A DNA stretch of 64,000 nucleotides from Gracilaria gracilis (Eukaryota > Rhodophyta > Florideophyceae > Gracilariales > Gracilariaceae): positions 868,001 to 932,000 of the forward strand of contig JARGSG010000183.1 of NCBI GenBank assembly GCA_030374805.1, written 5' to 3'. The number at the start of each line of letters is the position of its first letter. The stretch's first letter is position 1. This document shows, in pieces, positions 10,301 through 18,237 of this stretch. The position numbers and the translations under genes are program-made. The notes beneath the pieces were generated by a model. It searched no databases. It had not been told where the DNA came from and worked only from the letters and a program-made list of their open reading frames with translations.

Positions 10301-12618
10301 CAAACTTGAGTCCGATAAGTGAAATCAAATCTGATCGTTATACGGAGATCTCCAGCGAGAGTTTAGCTTCGAGGCGCCCGGCCAGTGCTTTTCTGCATAT
10401 GTTAAGCAATGAAGGGGTGGCTCTGGGACGTCAAGGCCTCTCTCTGTTCATCAACCGCCCACGACAACAGGTTATTAGTGCTGTCAAAGGCACCGGAGCA
10501 GTGCTAATACCTACCAACTTCTTTGGTCCTTCCAAAACCGGTCTCGAATACGAACCACATGCTCTTGGGACAGACGTAGAAATGATCTTCCCTTTCAAGC
10601 CGGATCTAGGTCTCGGGGCCATGCATATTTTGAACGAAGGAGCTGATGGGGAAGATGATGTACGAAGCATCGGCCACTTCACACTTTCTCGCAGCAATCC
10701 AAGATCAGTGGCATCCAAGAATCGTCTGGTTGAAAAGTTAAATACAGAAAGTACGTCTGGAATGAAACAGACCGACTCCTCCAAGGCTTTCGAAAAAGCA
10801 ACTGTATCGTCAACGGGATCTTCTGGAGCTCGTTCTCAAGAACATGAAAAACAGTCCGATGCGACAGAATCTGATGAAGTTCAAGAGAAGAGGAATAGAG
10901 ACAGTGGATCCGGGGAATCTAGAAAAGGGATGCAAGATACAGTTCCACCAGAGGAAGAGGTGAAGGAAAGCTTGAAAGCACCTCGAAATGACCTGGCCAT
11001 TCTTGTCAAGACTATAAGAGAAGAACTTGATGGAAGTGTCGGACAAACAAATGGGTCCTCCCCCATCTTTGGAATCAACTTAGCAGAGAAAGTATGGGCT
11101 CATCTCCATCGCATCAAAACCGAGACAAAGCGGTACGAGCATGGAGAAATCACTATCGATCAGTTGCAAAGTCGAAACAATGATGCGCTTCTGGGCTGGG
11201 TCCATTGCAACCCACTTTCGCGAAAAGAATGGACCGTGCCGGAATCGATAGGGAGGCGTCTCGTGTATATTTTGTACGCTCATGGTGTCATCGGGTACTA
11301 TGCGGTAGATAACGGAGGAAGCGTTGAACGCGTTGCATTCGGGGGAAAGCAAAGAAACATTGAGGACTCGTTTTCGGAAAGAGTCTCTGTGAGCAGCCCG
11401 AAAGGAAGGGTCGACTCATGGTTGCGGTCTCCTTTGGATGGGGAACTTCGATACCTTTATGACCTTGTTAAGGGGTTCAAAAGAGATGGGTTATGGCACA
11501 AGGATCGTGACTCAGAAATTATCAGGGGTCTTGGCCACAACGTTCTACGGGCGCCTCGCGAATTTCTTAACTCATCATCTGCGGTCCAGCGATCTAAGAG
11601 CAGACCTATTGTGCTTGTGGCAGACTTACCACTGCAAATCCTACCATGGGAGCTGTTCTTCGATCACGTTGTCATTCGATCCCATTGTCTTCTTGACGTA
11701 ATCCGTGGTCTCCAGGAAGAAGAACCGGTCGTAACATTGTCACATTATTATGGAAACGAGGACCGTGCTATTACGGCGGCTCGAAAACTAGTTCGATTCA
11801 TTAGCTTCGGATCCTCCAGGAGGGACTTACTGGATCTTGAGAATACTGAAGAAGCGAGGAGACAACAACTTGCCTTCCAAAGCCTCCTTCGTTTGAATCA
11901 CATGGACCCCACAAATCTTGTCTCTTTCCTTGACCTAGGTGGATTCCTGGATCCGACCGCTGTAGACGCTGTCGCACGACCCACAGGACCGCTGTCTTCT
12001 CCTTTGTCACAGTCACGGAAGGGTGTTAAACTTTTTGGGCTTCGCATACCAGCAAATATCTGCCGGAGGAACTACCCGCACGTTGACTTCCTTAAAGTCA
12101 CTGGATTGGGTAGTGCAACAACCGCCGATCTCAAAGAAGCAGCCATGGTATTGCTGACAAATCTGAACGACAACCTTTCCTCCAAAAAAGATTTGGGTGC
12201 TTTCATCCCGGTGTTTATGTTCTCGTACGCTGACCTTGTGAACTCGAGTGATTCGGTTTTCGGGTTGAGGCAAATGGTTCCTTATGGTATACTAATGTTC
12301 ACACCAGCAGTTCACATGAAGGTTTTGGCTCGCCACCTAGAAGATGACGAACTTAACGCAGAACTAGCTCGTGCTTCCAACCGCATTCATAACATTGTGG
12401 CTCCCGACGTAATGGCTTCAGCGCGGGCATTGATAGAATACGTATCTCGATTTTCGCGAGAGAAGCGTATTCCTATCGTTGTGTTTTTGGGTCAGGCTCT
12501 GGTTGATGTATTTCCAAGAAAGCGGGTGAAACCAGACGAAGATGATGCGCCAACAAAACCAGCTGAACGTATTGCTAAACTCACTGGGGGAGCACGTGTA
12601 GATAACTATCTCGCTTAA
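4327..12618 (+). CDS. Giant TPR-like protein with degenerate C-terminal CHAT/separase-like domain
   Basis: One uninterrupted frame of 2763 residues from the ATG at 4327 (MAVSHSQPSPPP); an in-frame ATG at 4231 exists, but its extension is Arg/Ala-rich and unlikely. Residues 1-330 are Ser/Pro-rich and probably disordered. Three acidic Trp motifs occur at W190 (DDWG), W265 (DEWGDD) and W708 (VEDWD). From about 370 onward the protein is helical and rich in Ala/Leu pairs of TPR or HEAT style, with several long polar linkers. The C-terminus (about 2420-2750) contains VLVADLPLQILPWELFF near residue 2440, the hydrophobic strand and Leu-Pro-Trp-Glu signature typical of CHAT/separase-fold domains. I do not find the His and Cys pair expected of an active protease there. 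It could be a scaffold with a pseudo-peptidase end, resembling in design the TPR-plus-CHAT-like protein CFAP46 or separase; true orthology is unproven. Confidence 0.8.
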   Translation: MAVSHSQPSPPPQQPPPPFDSSSSLNSFHSAVSHHSPSASSSSPAPSSASLPSPDESDVITHSTVPPSPARAPSKHSHRSRWFFHKDKDRDRDKLPLPSTPPRIPKRARTKDRLRIRPDDMRYHRNTSDKSSIASDERRLPPQPSRLQSPAPNPLRSAPPSVSTHNPSLSRNDSPYLQSHTRDLSDDDDWGIDQLADDDAQPVPTPQHVLSRTSAAVVPATPPLSQRDTITLRAFDDALEQTTETAAPVQNVIGVFDPAAETDEWGDDFDLEQSTLPSAAQTQFPSKHTFPQWIVQPSSQTKLHTFPPTTPLPPLLDGDHPLRIRPLPSTAFATPKLTHASLLMFPGAGYQAAPAHPSCAQVKQLFANESANIRVHLDALVRDSGGTIALEHRTRATYLLARDDDIAALAAHNLDLASEILLWKLECAHLQSDRTQSARLRLALSNIHKHHSNFRDAIALVHEALHILTDNLSTNFALALAIELEYENCLLHQTVGAMAEAGRAVKHAIAHAVELSNRPERRNDISAPQQRGLWWQLRCKFVQAELAYELQDHDLAVRLYCEYINESISRMVGVISPPRIPSIGTPFMRFCLFSPPLLVVAMWTTVLSLGEMRSYPAAADMVGLTSLVATAFGYADAIKAASSVRARLKDMGTELCEQYDMITKNISQGDEIETDNMSVTRTNQITASSFDYNMGDFGDFGEDDVEDWDAQLERELNITIQRCNDETANGDAPLVPENDPSPLTREAFATPLPAHLSIENVSSQDNADSKASDAMRHSSQPQISRWATGPQHGNLVEAELRNYLGRVAGAASALSAPQMYPKPTQPFNWQLMGPREHENFLRRFVRSKDPILSRRIEHGFPVTPQWHPSAVCKLNFNIEPIEDIDAFNSGIQPLSPSWSLRLLEAVWKVVRSQVPLRTKQSRTRRLILNSFSRMSTVAKKTPPRDEADRLGRLQTLGALLDALRLAREVVTESGSEAGWFARAGMFLGSVAATVTPAAKAAVELFQAESRAHCGLHAVVSAATLERCKAAARQRREAENEMPEEPSGGSQPRRIRTAHTVPGSLRQTVVDLMHGLYWRTKAGFDESSSTSSLEKFLHADVASSLFLTGCGISPVDGSLIDLTKEISILHLPKNRKRGTSGTLVDETRRVSSSELISELRSLWSSLPSTAGSIRAKVSFALAHHSNLYERDPALAERFLFDGLMSLHDYRYSQGLPNSFFSSLLRVSPVSVASSPLAGALLEEYGVLTLSHSKHRYGIASLEAAVEARRVRNMDKQVYRSAVLKVVDTALNNSDWRRAITLLFNLRYVAHPKNGFRNDFLHLCVQLHSICADAGCFQASVVPLRAFSALIYEERLRVLLQRYKRRLAKKARNKFRRYMPGSALPKLLPGSAGFPSRKNALASFFETPITTTLDTTLRQSANIIEQRNRHYSTIAVPVQAQERKGSSLMKLLALLLPLHLLVSKKTSPNGDSRSPSQRKGASDPILREHSGMPNTGSGLSLGHHETQYTMNSQVLDGSEHEEEQRELLRIEAEQEAAADSDRFRVEFLRAKTEYARANYNAAEIRCRGLLELSLPHASRFMILEIMARIRLKRREITRCLELLDEMERTFQQAAKAHGMEDAGRPRSSGDAQRLSIFRMHDSDRDSEDEHENKRQSMQVIVLRLRALTHGGRLSEALELADKALEGCDENSFWDLGRLHYLRGKVLYEMSCPSTNPYERKDDALSVPNESVSFNVKLVEHTITAFEAASKYYEAVGNEIGSAKSDLLWARTCIDYVFRRVVLSAEAGGGMNLATASKLLDREINFHDVLDIIHNVITTATTTNVPLLLVDAMAALAEVKCIQGQSSSSWSVWVSEAWKLFSRLFTDGEDFTVVLSSIAPVSTLSRLKNLCGRLVRLVMCDSRVINFSEMNTHLRLFEAYVTLHLSIDKKLNLAYDSQKDALFEMDEAQEEGNPSMEGSRDSLGPQTARTSNDSSQPRQNQSLSREQNTLAKEKPNLSPISEIKSDRYTEISSESLASRRPASAFLHMLSNEGVALGRQGLSLFINRPRQQVISAVKGTGAVLIPTNFFGPSKTGLEYEPHALGTDVEMIFPFKPDLGLGAMHILNEGADGEDDVRSIGHFTLSRSNPRSVASKNRLVEKLNTESTSGMKQTDSSKAFEKATVSSTGSSGARSQEHEKQSDATESDEVQEKRNRDSGSGESRKGMQDTVPPEEEVKESLKAPRNDLAILVKTIREELDGSVGQTNGSSPIFGINLAEKVWAHLHRIKTETKRYEHGEITIDQLQSRNNDALLGWVHCNPLSRKEWTVPESIGRRLVYILYAHGVIGYYAVDNGGSVERVAFGGKQRNIEDSFSERVSVSSPKGRVDSWLRSPLDGELRYLYDLVKGFKRDGLWHKDRDSEIIRGLGHNVLRAPREFLNSSSAVQRSKSRPIVLVADLPLQILPWELFFDHVVIRSHCLLDVIRGLQEEEPVVTLSHYYGNEDRAITAARKLVRFISFGSSRRDLLDLENTEEARRQQLAFQSLLRLNHMDPTNLVSFLDLGGFLDPTAVDAVARPTGPLSSPLSQSRKGVKLFGLRIPANICRRNYPHVDFLKVTGLGSATTADLKEAAMVLLTNLNDNLSSKKDLGAFIPVFMFSYADLVNSSDSVFGLRQMVPYGILMFTPAVHMKVLARHLEDDELNAELARASNRIHNIVAPDVMASARALIEYVSRFSREKRIPIVVFLGQALVDVFPRKRVKPDEDDAPTKPAERIAKLTGGARVDNYLA

Positions 12619-12695
12619 CTTTTTTCTGCGACCTTGTGTATGGAAGTCGCAATTGTAAATCTTTGATACGCCAGTGTATCGAAGCCTCTGTACAT

Positions 12696-12701
12696 AATAA
12701 A
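12696..12701 (+). promoter_or_regulatory. Poly(A) signal AATAAA
   Basis: AATAAA lies 78 bases after the stop codon of the giant gene, in the expected range for 3' end formation. The minus-strand gene that follows ends only about 105 bases further on, so the two transcripts converge. Confidence 0.4.
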
Positions 12702-12805
12702 AGAGTTTCTTCGACAGCCTGTTTGTCCATTTGGCGTACTCATGCGGCGCTCTGTCGTTTTGTCTGGACCCGGTGCTGTACGAAAAACGAGTCCGAACTT
12801 TCAGG

Positions 12806-13324
12806 TCATCGCTGATTTCCCTTCTCTTCAGCAGGCTGGCGTCCCGCATCTGGGCTTACTTGGGGCGAATCGGTTTTGTCAGCTTCGCTTGAAGGCACGG
12901 CTTCATCTTGTGTGGCTCTACAAGTTTCAAACTTATCCATGACATCGCGGAGTTCATCGTCGAAGCGTTCTAGATGCTGCAGCAAAGCAGCGGTCGCTTT
13001 TTCCTTCTTGCGCATGGTCTTTGCAATGGCGCCGAACGCCATCTTATGCACACTGTTTTCTTCACTAACGGTGTTTTGAATCTTGTACTGCTGCTCTATT
13101 TCAACGTGCCGTCGAAACATGTCGAATTGCTTCTCACGAAGGCGTGATATATCTTGCATAATTTGTGGACTGATTCCGTTAAACGGTTGGTTCTCGGCAT
13201 TGGTTAGCTCTCCTTCGGCACGATCAAGTTCTTCTATGATTGAAGCGCCATATTGCTGAAGTTCAGCCACGGGAGCAAGTGCTTCATTTCCAAGGGGTTC
13301 CTGAGGAGGAGAATCGATATTCAT
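12806..13324 (-). CDS. Hypothetical coiled-coil protein
   Basis: 172 residues from the ATG at 13324 (MNIDSPPQEP). The middle (residues about 20-130) has heptad-like spacing of Leu, Ile, Met and Ala with many Glu, Lys and Arg, for example KKEKATAALLQHLERFDDEL, and should form coiled coil. The C-terminal 40 residues are acidic, Ser/Pro-rich and probably disordered. No signal peptide or membrane segment is visible and I do not recognise the family. It converges with the giant gene, the stops being about 190 bases apart. The good ATG context, the clear secondary-structure pattern and the lack of a better frame on the other strand support a real gene. Confidence 0.6.
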   Translation of the reverse strand: MNIDSPPQEPLGNEALAPVAELQQYGASIIEELDRAEGELTNAENQPFNGISPQIMQDISRLREKQFDMFRRHVEIEQQYKIQNTVSEENSVHKMAFGAIAKTMRKKEKATAALLQHLERFDDELRDVMDKFETCRATQDEAVPSSEADKTDSPQVSPDAGRQPAEEKGNQR

Positions 13325-13995
13325 GGTAAAGAATACTGGCGGAGGTTGATGGAGGGAGTGATGAAACGAACTGAGCAAATGAAGGCGAAGTCACGCCAAC
13401 AAATACGTTAATGCGATGAGTCATGCATCATGTGCCGAATTGTTGAAGTGATAAATCGCACAACGGGTTAACATGCTATCTACTTCTCCAGGTGATGAAG
13501 TGAAAAAGACAAAATGTTGGGCCAAGTTATTGAATTGTGTAAATAATCAGCCCCGTTCTCAATTCTGGGCGATGGCTGCTGCACAGACAAAGTTCATCAA
13601 CAAATATTTGACTATCTGCTCGCGTGTGATACGTGGGCAAAGAAACAGCCAATGGGGATGGACGGAGCGCAGATATATTATGCGAGATAATTGTTAGATT
13701 TGGACACGCACGAGGATTCTCTGCGGTTATCGAGAATAGATAATTATATCTCTGCTGACGGTGCTCTGGCAAGGAAGAGTTGGACAAGGAACGGCGTACC
13801 GTTGTAAACTTTAGTAGCGGTGCTAGAGATTTGGCAGCTTGTAGAAAGGAGCAAGTTGTAGAAGGGCGCTTGCGACTAGCACAAGAGCAAATGAATGCTT
13901 TTACTGCCATACGCCAGGATAATATTTAGAGAAGGCGGCGGTATGAACAAAATATCTCAACACAATGTAGCGACTCCTTACTAGGACAAAAGCAT
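13325..13995. other. Intergenic
   Basis: A 127-codon minus-strand frame (13527-13910) opens with ATG, but its translation is Cys/Ser/Pro-mixed with no domain or pattern; I treat it as chance. Confidence 0.4.
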
Positions 13996-14361
13996 TCACA
14001 TCTTGGAAGCTCTGGCCTTCTTCTTAGCTGCCATTTTAGCCATCATATCATCGACCTTGTCGGCCTGTTCGTCAGTGAATTTGGTACCTTCCTTTGTGGG
14101 CGCGGGGGTGGAATCCGACGAAGATTCTGATGATGGAAGCGAGGGAAGAGAAGGAATGGAAGGAAGCGACGGTAATGACGGCAGTGAGATGGCTTGAACC
14201 TGATGAACGTGGATAAAGACAGAGGCGACTGTAGCAAGCGTAATGGCGGTTGCAGTGTGGATTATTTTTGGCTCAGGACGTTGTTGAGAGCAGACAACGG
14301 TAGAACGACTAGTGTGAACGGAACGCTGCGGTGGTGAGAGGAGTGGAGAAACGAATGCCAT
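13996..14361 (-). CDS. Small plastid protein with two-part targeting signal and LPS repeat
   Basis: 121 residues starting MAFVSPLLSPPQRSVHTSRS. The N-terminus has Phe at position 3, is rich in Ser, Arg and Thr and lacks acids, as in red algal plastid transit peptides. A hydrophobic stretch (about 35-57) ending in VQA follows and resembles a thylakoid-transfer signal with an A-x-A-like cleavage site, so the mature part may be in the thylakoid lumen; alternatively it is a membrane anchor. Next comes a seven-copy SLP/LPS/IPS tract (about 58-77), then a Ser/Thr linker and a charged helix TDEQADKVDDMMAKMAAKKK. The family is not recognised. Its 5' side carries a strong C-run (G-run on the other strand). 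Confidence 0.65.
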   Translation of the reverse strand: MAFVSPLLSPPQRSVHTSRSTVVCSQQRPEPKIIHTATAITLATVASVFIHVHQVQAISLPSLPSLPSIPSLPSLPSSESSSDSTPAPTKEGTKFTDEQADKVDDMMAKMAAKKKARASKM

Positions 14362-14395
14362 GACTGTGGGGGCGGGCGGTAATCGTCGGTGATGG

Positions 14396-14430
14396 AGGGG
14401 TGGGGGTGGGGTGGGGGGGTGGGGTGTTTG
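14396..14430 (+). promoter_or_regulatory. G-quadruplex-type G-tract array
   Basis: Five runs of four or more G separated by single T residues on the plus strand. It lies 35-70 bases upstream of the start codon of the small plastid protein gene, so the transcript or coding strand of that gene is C-rich there. Confidence 0.6.
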
Positions 14431-15951
14431 GAGAGTCTAGGTAGGAAGTGTGACGTTGAGGGCGGTGGAGGGGGATTGTGATTTGGGCTCAATGTGGAAA
14501 CAGGAGATGGTGATGCTGGTGTGGTGGAGCATAGTGTGGTTGCGATTGAAGACGTGGATTGGGTGCGGTGGACACTATCTACAAGGGTATCATACAACAA
14601 ACCCTATCGAGAACGTAGGTTTAGAAGATACCTGAGGAAGATACACAAATCTGCCGCCGCTGTTGACTTGAGGTGTTTGTCAATTTGCAATTTGTTTCCA
14701 AAAGATCAAGTTGCGAACCAAGCAGGTGGGGCGCCGTCGTGCGGCGTCTGTAGATGGCGCAGAGCTGGCAAAGCGTCAGCGAAAGAATGTGCCTCCCAAA
14801 GCGATTGCTGCAGCGGACAAAGGGCGGCGGCACGCGCTGAGGCGCCCGTTTGGCGCCAAGGCAGTGCTGCATGCAGCGCGCATGAGCGCCCGCAAAAGCA
14901 TGCCAAGTGAGCGGGCCAAGCACAGCAACTAGCCGCGGCGGTTTGGGAAGCGACGCGCCGTGTCACGCAAACTCACGCGCATCACCAAAGGGAGAGCGCC
15001 GATTGGAGCACACGCGTCATGTAAAGCGCCACGCGACTCATTACAGCACACCCAGCGATCTCGGCTCACAGATGCTGCCGCCGAGCGTGATCATCAGTGA
15101 TGATTCATCACCACCGCCAAGTCGTTCACCACCACTGCCTGTAACTGTGCTTACACACGTGTAAGAGCTGTGAGCGCTTCCAAGCGTCCCCCCCTCACGG
15201 CGCCACTGCGCGGCTGTGTACCGTTGGTGCAATGGCGGTGGCGGCCGTGCAATGGGCCGTTTTGCGCCAGTGCTCGCACGCGCGTGTGACGCGGTGTGAC
15301 GTGGCGTCACGCGGTGATGTGTCGCAACGCGCATTGGCCCAACAACGAGATGCGCGCGTACAGAAAACGCTTTCGGAGACTTGGCGCCCCATCAACAGCG
15401 GCGCCCAAGTCCACGCCGTGCTCGCAAACGGTAATCAGCAACCTTAGCAGTCACCGCCGCCTCGCGCCGCCGCTTGTGTGAGCTGTCCGCAGCGCTGTGT
15501 GCGTCGACAAAACGCCGGCGGCGAAACGCCTTGTGTGCCACGCACTCATTCCCGTGCCTTTCACTTGGCAGTGCGGCCCAAGCGTTGAACGCTCGTGCCT
15601 CCGCTGCGCCTTCCGTTTTAAGCGGCGCTGCTGCCAGAGCGCGCCGGCTTGTACTGTGTCGTGCTCGCGTGTCTACCGCCTTCCCGCTCTGTGACTCCCT
15701 CGCGCGCTCCCGCTCACACCTTCTAACCCCGCCGCGCTTCCTCGCCTTCATCATCCCCCCCCGTCTCTCCTCGCTTCGTTCCCCTTCCTCTTCCCCTCGC
15801 GAGCGCAAACGCGCTCTGTCCGCCCGCACTCGTCGCCGTTCATCTTTTCCATCCTCCTCTCCGAAAGCAGACGAACGCTCTTTTCAACATCCGTCAACCC
15901 GCTCCATAACTACCATCTCTCTCTTCCTCATCTGCGCACACACTATTCATC
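14431..15951. other. Intergenic with pyrimidine-rich leader
   Basis: No gene is supported. An open plus-strand stretch around 14711-14932 encodes an Arg/Lys/Ala-rich peptide without ATG. About 15690-15940 is strikingly C/T-rich on the plus strand right up to the metalloprotease start and is probably its promoter and 5' leader. A perfect 7-bp hairpin lies near 15150-15165. Confidence 0.45.
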
Positions 15952-18237
15952 ATGCGCACGCTGTTGTCAGCGTCGTCGTGCATTCTGCTGTGCGCGCTTC
16001 TTATATCGCTTACCCGCCAGTCTACCGCCGTTCCCCTCCGCTCAGCAGAAGCTGTTCCTGATCACTGGGCACAGCTGCTCCATGCTGATCGCTACCAACT
16101 CGTACCGCGCCCATCATGGACTACGCAAGCGTCGGAATCGCAACAAAACACCAACTCTTCACACTTCTCATCGCGAGCCACGCTGCAGAACCATATCCCG
16201 TCCTCAGCCCGAACATATGCGTCACTTGACCTCGACCTCAACCCCGTCAGCCGCACAAAAATCTTTAGGGGTAAGGGTAACAAGTCTAACTTCGAATGCC
16301 ACGTCCACGACCCACCGCAGAGTATCAACATCAAAGCTGTCATTGGAAAGGTCATAAAAGTTTGTGAGGACTCCTGGGTTTCCTCCGAGAAGGTTCTTAT
16401 GCAACTCACGTTTCGCGATATCGGTGTTCCTGAAACGCTTGCAAACGGAGGAGGAACTTTCTTCGTCAAGATGAAGGACACTTTTGAGACCGTTCTTCCA
16501 GTGGCTGCCGCCGAAGCCGTGCGCGGACGGGATCTCAACGGCAACAGAAAGGGTAATGGTCGCTTTGATGTCTTGGTCACTGTAAACATCAACACACCGT
16601 GGTACGACGGTACAGACGGAGTCTGTCCTCCCGAAAAATATGACCTCGTTACTGTCGTCCTCCACGAGGTGTATCACAACCTGCTCTTCGCGGGAAGTAT
16701 TATGGCTACCAAGGACACGAGTCAGCAGGCTGAAGGTGGCATCGTGCAGTCCGCTTCGTTGTACGAAGGATATCGCACGCGCTTCGATTCCTTCCTTATG
16801 ACTGAGGGAAGATGTGCCGTCCTCAGTTACCTATCCGATGAGCGATTGGCGGCTCAAACCGGTCTCACAACCAACCAGTTGCTTGCAGATGCGGTTTGCA
16901 ACGACGCCCTCTATTGGGGTTTGCCTGACAGAGCAATAGCTAAACTGCATTCACCGAGAGTTTTCCAAAGGAAGAGCTCAATCTACCACTTCGACCCCAA
17001 CGCAACGTCCGCCGAGAATAGTCTCATGTTCCCCACAGTCAGGCGGGGTACCTCTCAACATGCCGTTGGCAGTACAATTATTGAAATGCAAAGAATTACT
17101 CTCGACCCGAAGTTTGTCGGCGCCAATGCTGCTTGCGGCCAACTGCGTAATCCCACCCCAGCAGTTGGAGTCCAACCGATACAAACCACTCCCGACCAGT
17201 TCCATGGAGGGATCACACCCAACATCATCGTTGCCGATGAAGGTAGTGTTGGTGGATTTCCCACTTGGGGAATTGTTCTGCTGGCGTTGTTCGCATTCCT
17301 GCTCCTGGCCGCGTTGTTAGGACTCTGCCTCGCTCTGTGTCTCCGAAAGAAGAAGCTGTCACTCACGTCACTTACGTCATTTCCGCCGACCACACTAGGA
17401 GACTCCACTTCTCGCTATGGTCCATCGTCGCGAACTTCTTCGTCCACGTCGAAGACTACTCTCAGTGCCTTCGGTTGGTCAAAGAAGTCGTCTTCTAGAA
17501 AGTCTAGGAAGCCTTCTTCCGCTTCGACACGTACCAGGGTGAAGACGAAGGATTCATCGTCGCATAGTAAGAAAACCTGCCCATCGTCGCATAGTAAGAA
17601 AACCTGCCCATCGTCGGGCAAGTGTGTGGACAAGTGTTATTGCATGTATTGCACTCCGGTCACCCCCCCTCCACCCGTCGCCTCCGTACATCACTACGAA
17701 CCGGAATGCGCTCCAGTAACTTACAAATGCAAGTACAAGTGTCGGAAGCATTGTACCCACAAGTCTTCCCGTAAGCACTCTTCTCATACATGCGAGAAAA
17801 CGACGAAGAAGACGTGCAAGACGACTACCAAGGTGTGTTGTAAGTGTTACTGTTGCAAGTATGAACCATCGAGTTGCAAATCAAGTTCGCGATGTTGCAA
17901 ATCTTCATCGAAGAGCGGCTCCTCAAGCTCATCTCCAAAGTGCACGTCGTCCCCCAAATGCACGTCATCATCTAAGTGCTCTTCGTCCAATAAGTGCACA
18001 TCATCGCATAAGTCTTCATGCAAAAGGGCCACTCCCCCGTCAACGAAGCCACCGTCCACAAAGCCACCCACAACAAAGGCAACAAGCAGCAAGCATACAT
18101 CGGCCAAACCAGCGTCTTGCAAGCCGACCACGACAAGCAGTTGCCGAACGTGTAAGAAATCGTGCCGAACATGCAAGCCATCTGGGAACCGGTGTGGATG
18201 TCGTTCGTGTCCGATGGTCGAGATCAATATTTGTTAG
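15952..18237 (+). CDS. Membrane-anchored HExxH metalloprotease-like protein with Cys/Lys/Ser tail
   Basis: 761 residues, single exon. A signal peptide (about 1-26, MRTLLSASSCILLCALLISL) is followed by an ectodomain. HEVYH at 238-242 matches the zinc-protease HExxH motif (His238, Glu239, His242) and follows YDLVTVVL. The context FDVLVTVNINTPWYDGTDG...YDLVTVVLHE is that of a group of secreted bacterial metalloprotease-like proteins, so a bacterial origin is possible. The glycine-rich continuation seen in many such proteins (HGLGF-like) is changed to HNLLF, so activity is uncertain. A transmembrane helix (about 439-465) follows. The last 290 residues are low complexity, with tandem SHSKKTCPS units, many Lys-Cys and Ser-Ser-Lys-Cys words, and no acidic stretches. 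That tail should be cytoplasmic. The third zinc ligand was not identified. The single-pass topology is clear; substrate is unknown. Confidence 0.8.
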   Translation: MRTLLSASSCILLCALLISLTRQSTAVPLRSAEAVPDHWAQLLHADRYQLVPRPSWTTQASESQQNTNSSHFSSRATLQNHIPSSARTYASLDLDLNPVSRTKIFRGKGNKSNFECHVHDPPQSINIKAVIGKVIKVCEDSWVSSEKVLMQLTFRDIGVPETLANGGGTFFVKMKDTFETVLPVAAAEAVRGRDLNGNRKGNGRFDVLVTVNINTPWYDGTDGVCPPEKYDLVTVVLHEVYHNLLFAGSIMATKDTSQQAEGGIVQSASLYEGYRTRFDSFLMTEGRCAVLSYLSDERLAAQTGLTTNQLLADAVCNDALYWGLPDRAIAKLHSPRVFQRKSSIYHFDPNATSAENSLMFPTVRRGTSQHAVGSTIIEMQRITLDPKFVGANAACGQLRNPTPAVGVQPIQTTPDQFHGGITPNIIVADEGSVGGFPTWGIVLLALFAFLLLAALLGLCLALCLRKKKLSLTSLTSFPPTTLGDSTSRYGPSSRTSSSTSKTTLSAFGWSKKSSSRKSRKPSSASTRTRVKTKDSSSHSKKTCPSSHSKKTCPSSGKCVDKCYCMYCTPVTPPPPVASVHHYEPECAPVTYKCKYKCRKHCTHKSSRKHSSHTCEKTTKKTCKTTTKVCCKCYCCKYEPSSCKSSSRCCKSSSKSGSSSSSPKCTSSPKCTSSSKCSSSNKCTSSHKSSCKRATPPSTKPPSTKPPTTKATSSKHTSAKPASCKPTTTSSCRTCKKSCRTCKPSGNRCGCRSCPMVEINIC
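17571..17610 (+). repeat. Short in-frame tandem repeat in metalloprotease tail
   Basis: The unit coding for SSHSKKTCP occurs twice in direct succession with near-identical codons, showing recent growth of the Cys/Lys tail by duplication. Confidence 0.6.

Noticed and set aside
13527..13910. 127-codon minus-strand frame with ATG
   Set aside because: The translation shows no domain, no pattern and no supporting promoter.
14711..14932. Arg/Lys/Ala-rich plus-strand frame starting RTKQ, faintly like a histone H3 start
   Set aside because: There is no ATG, no histone fold follows, and the resemblance is only four residues.
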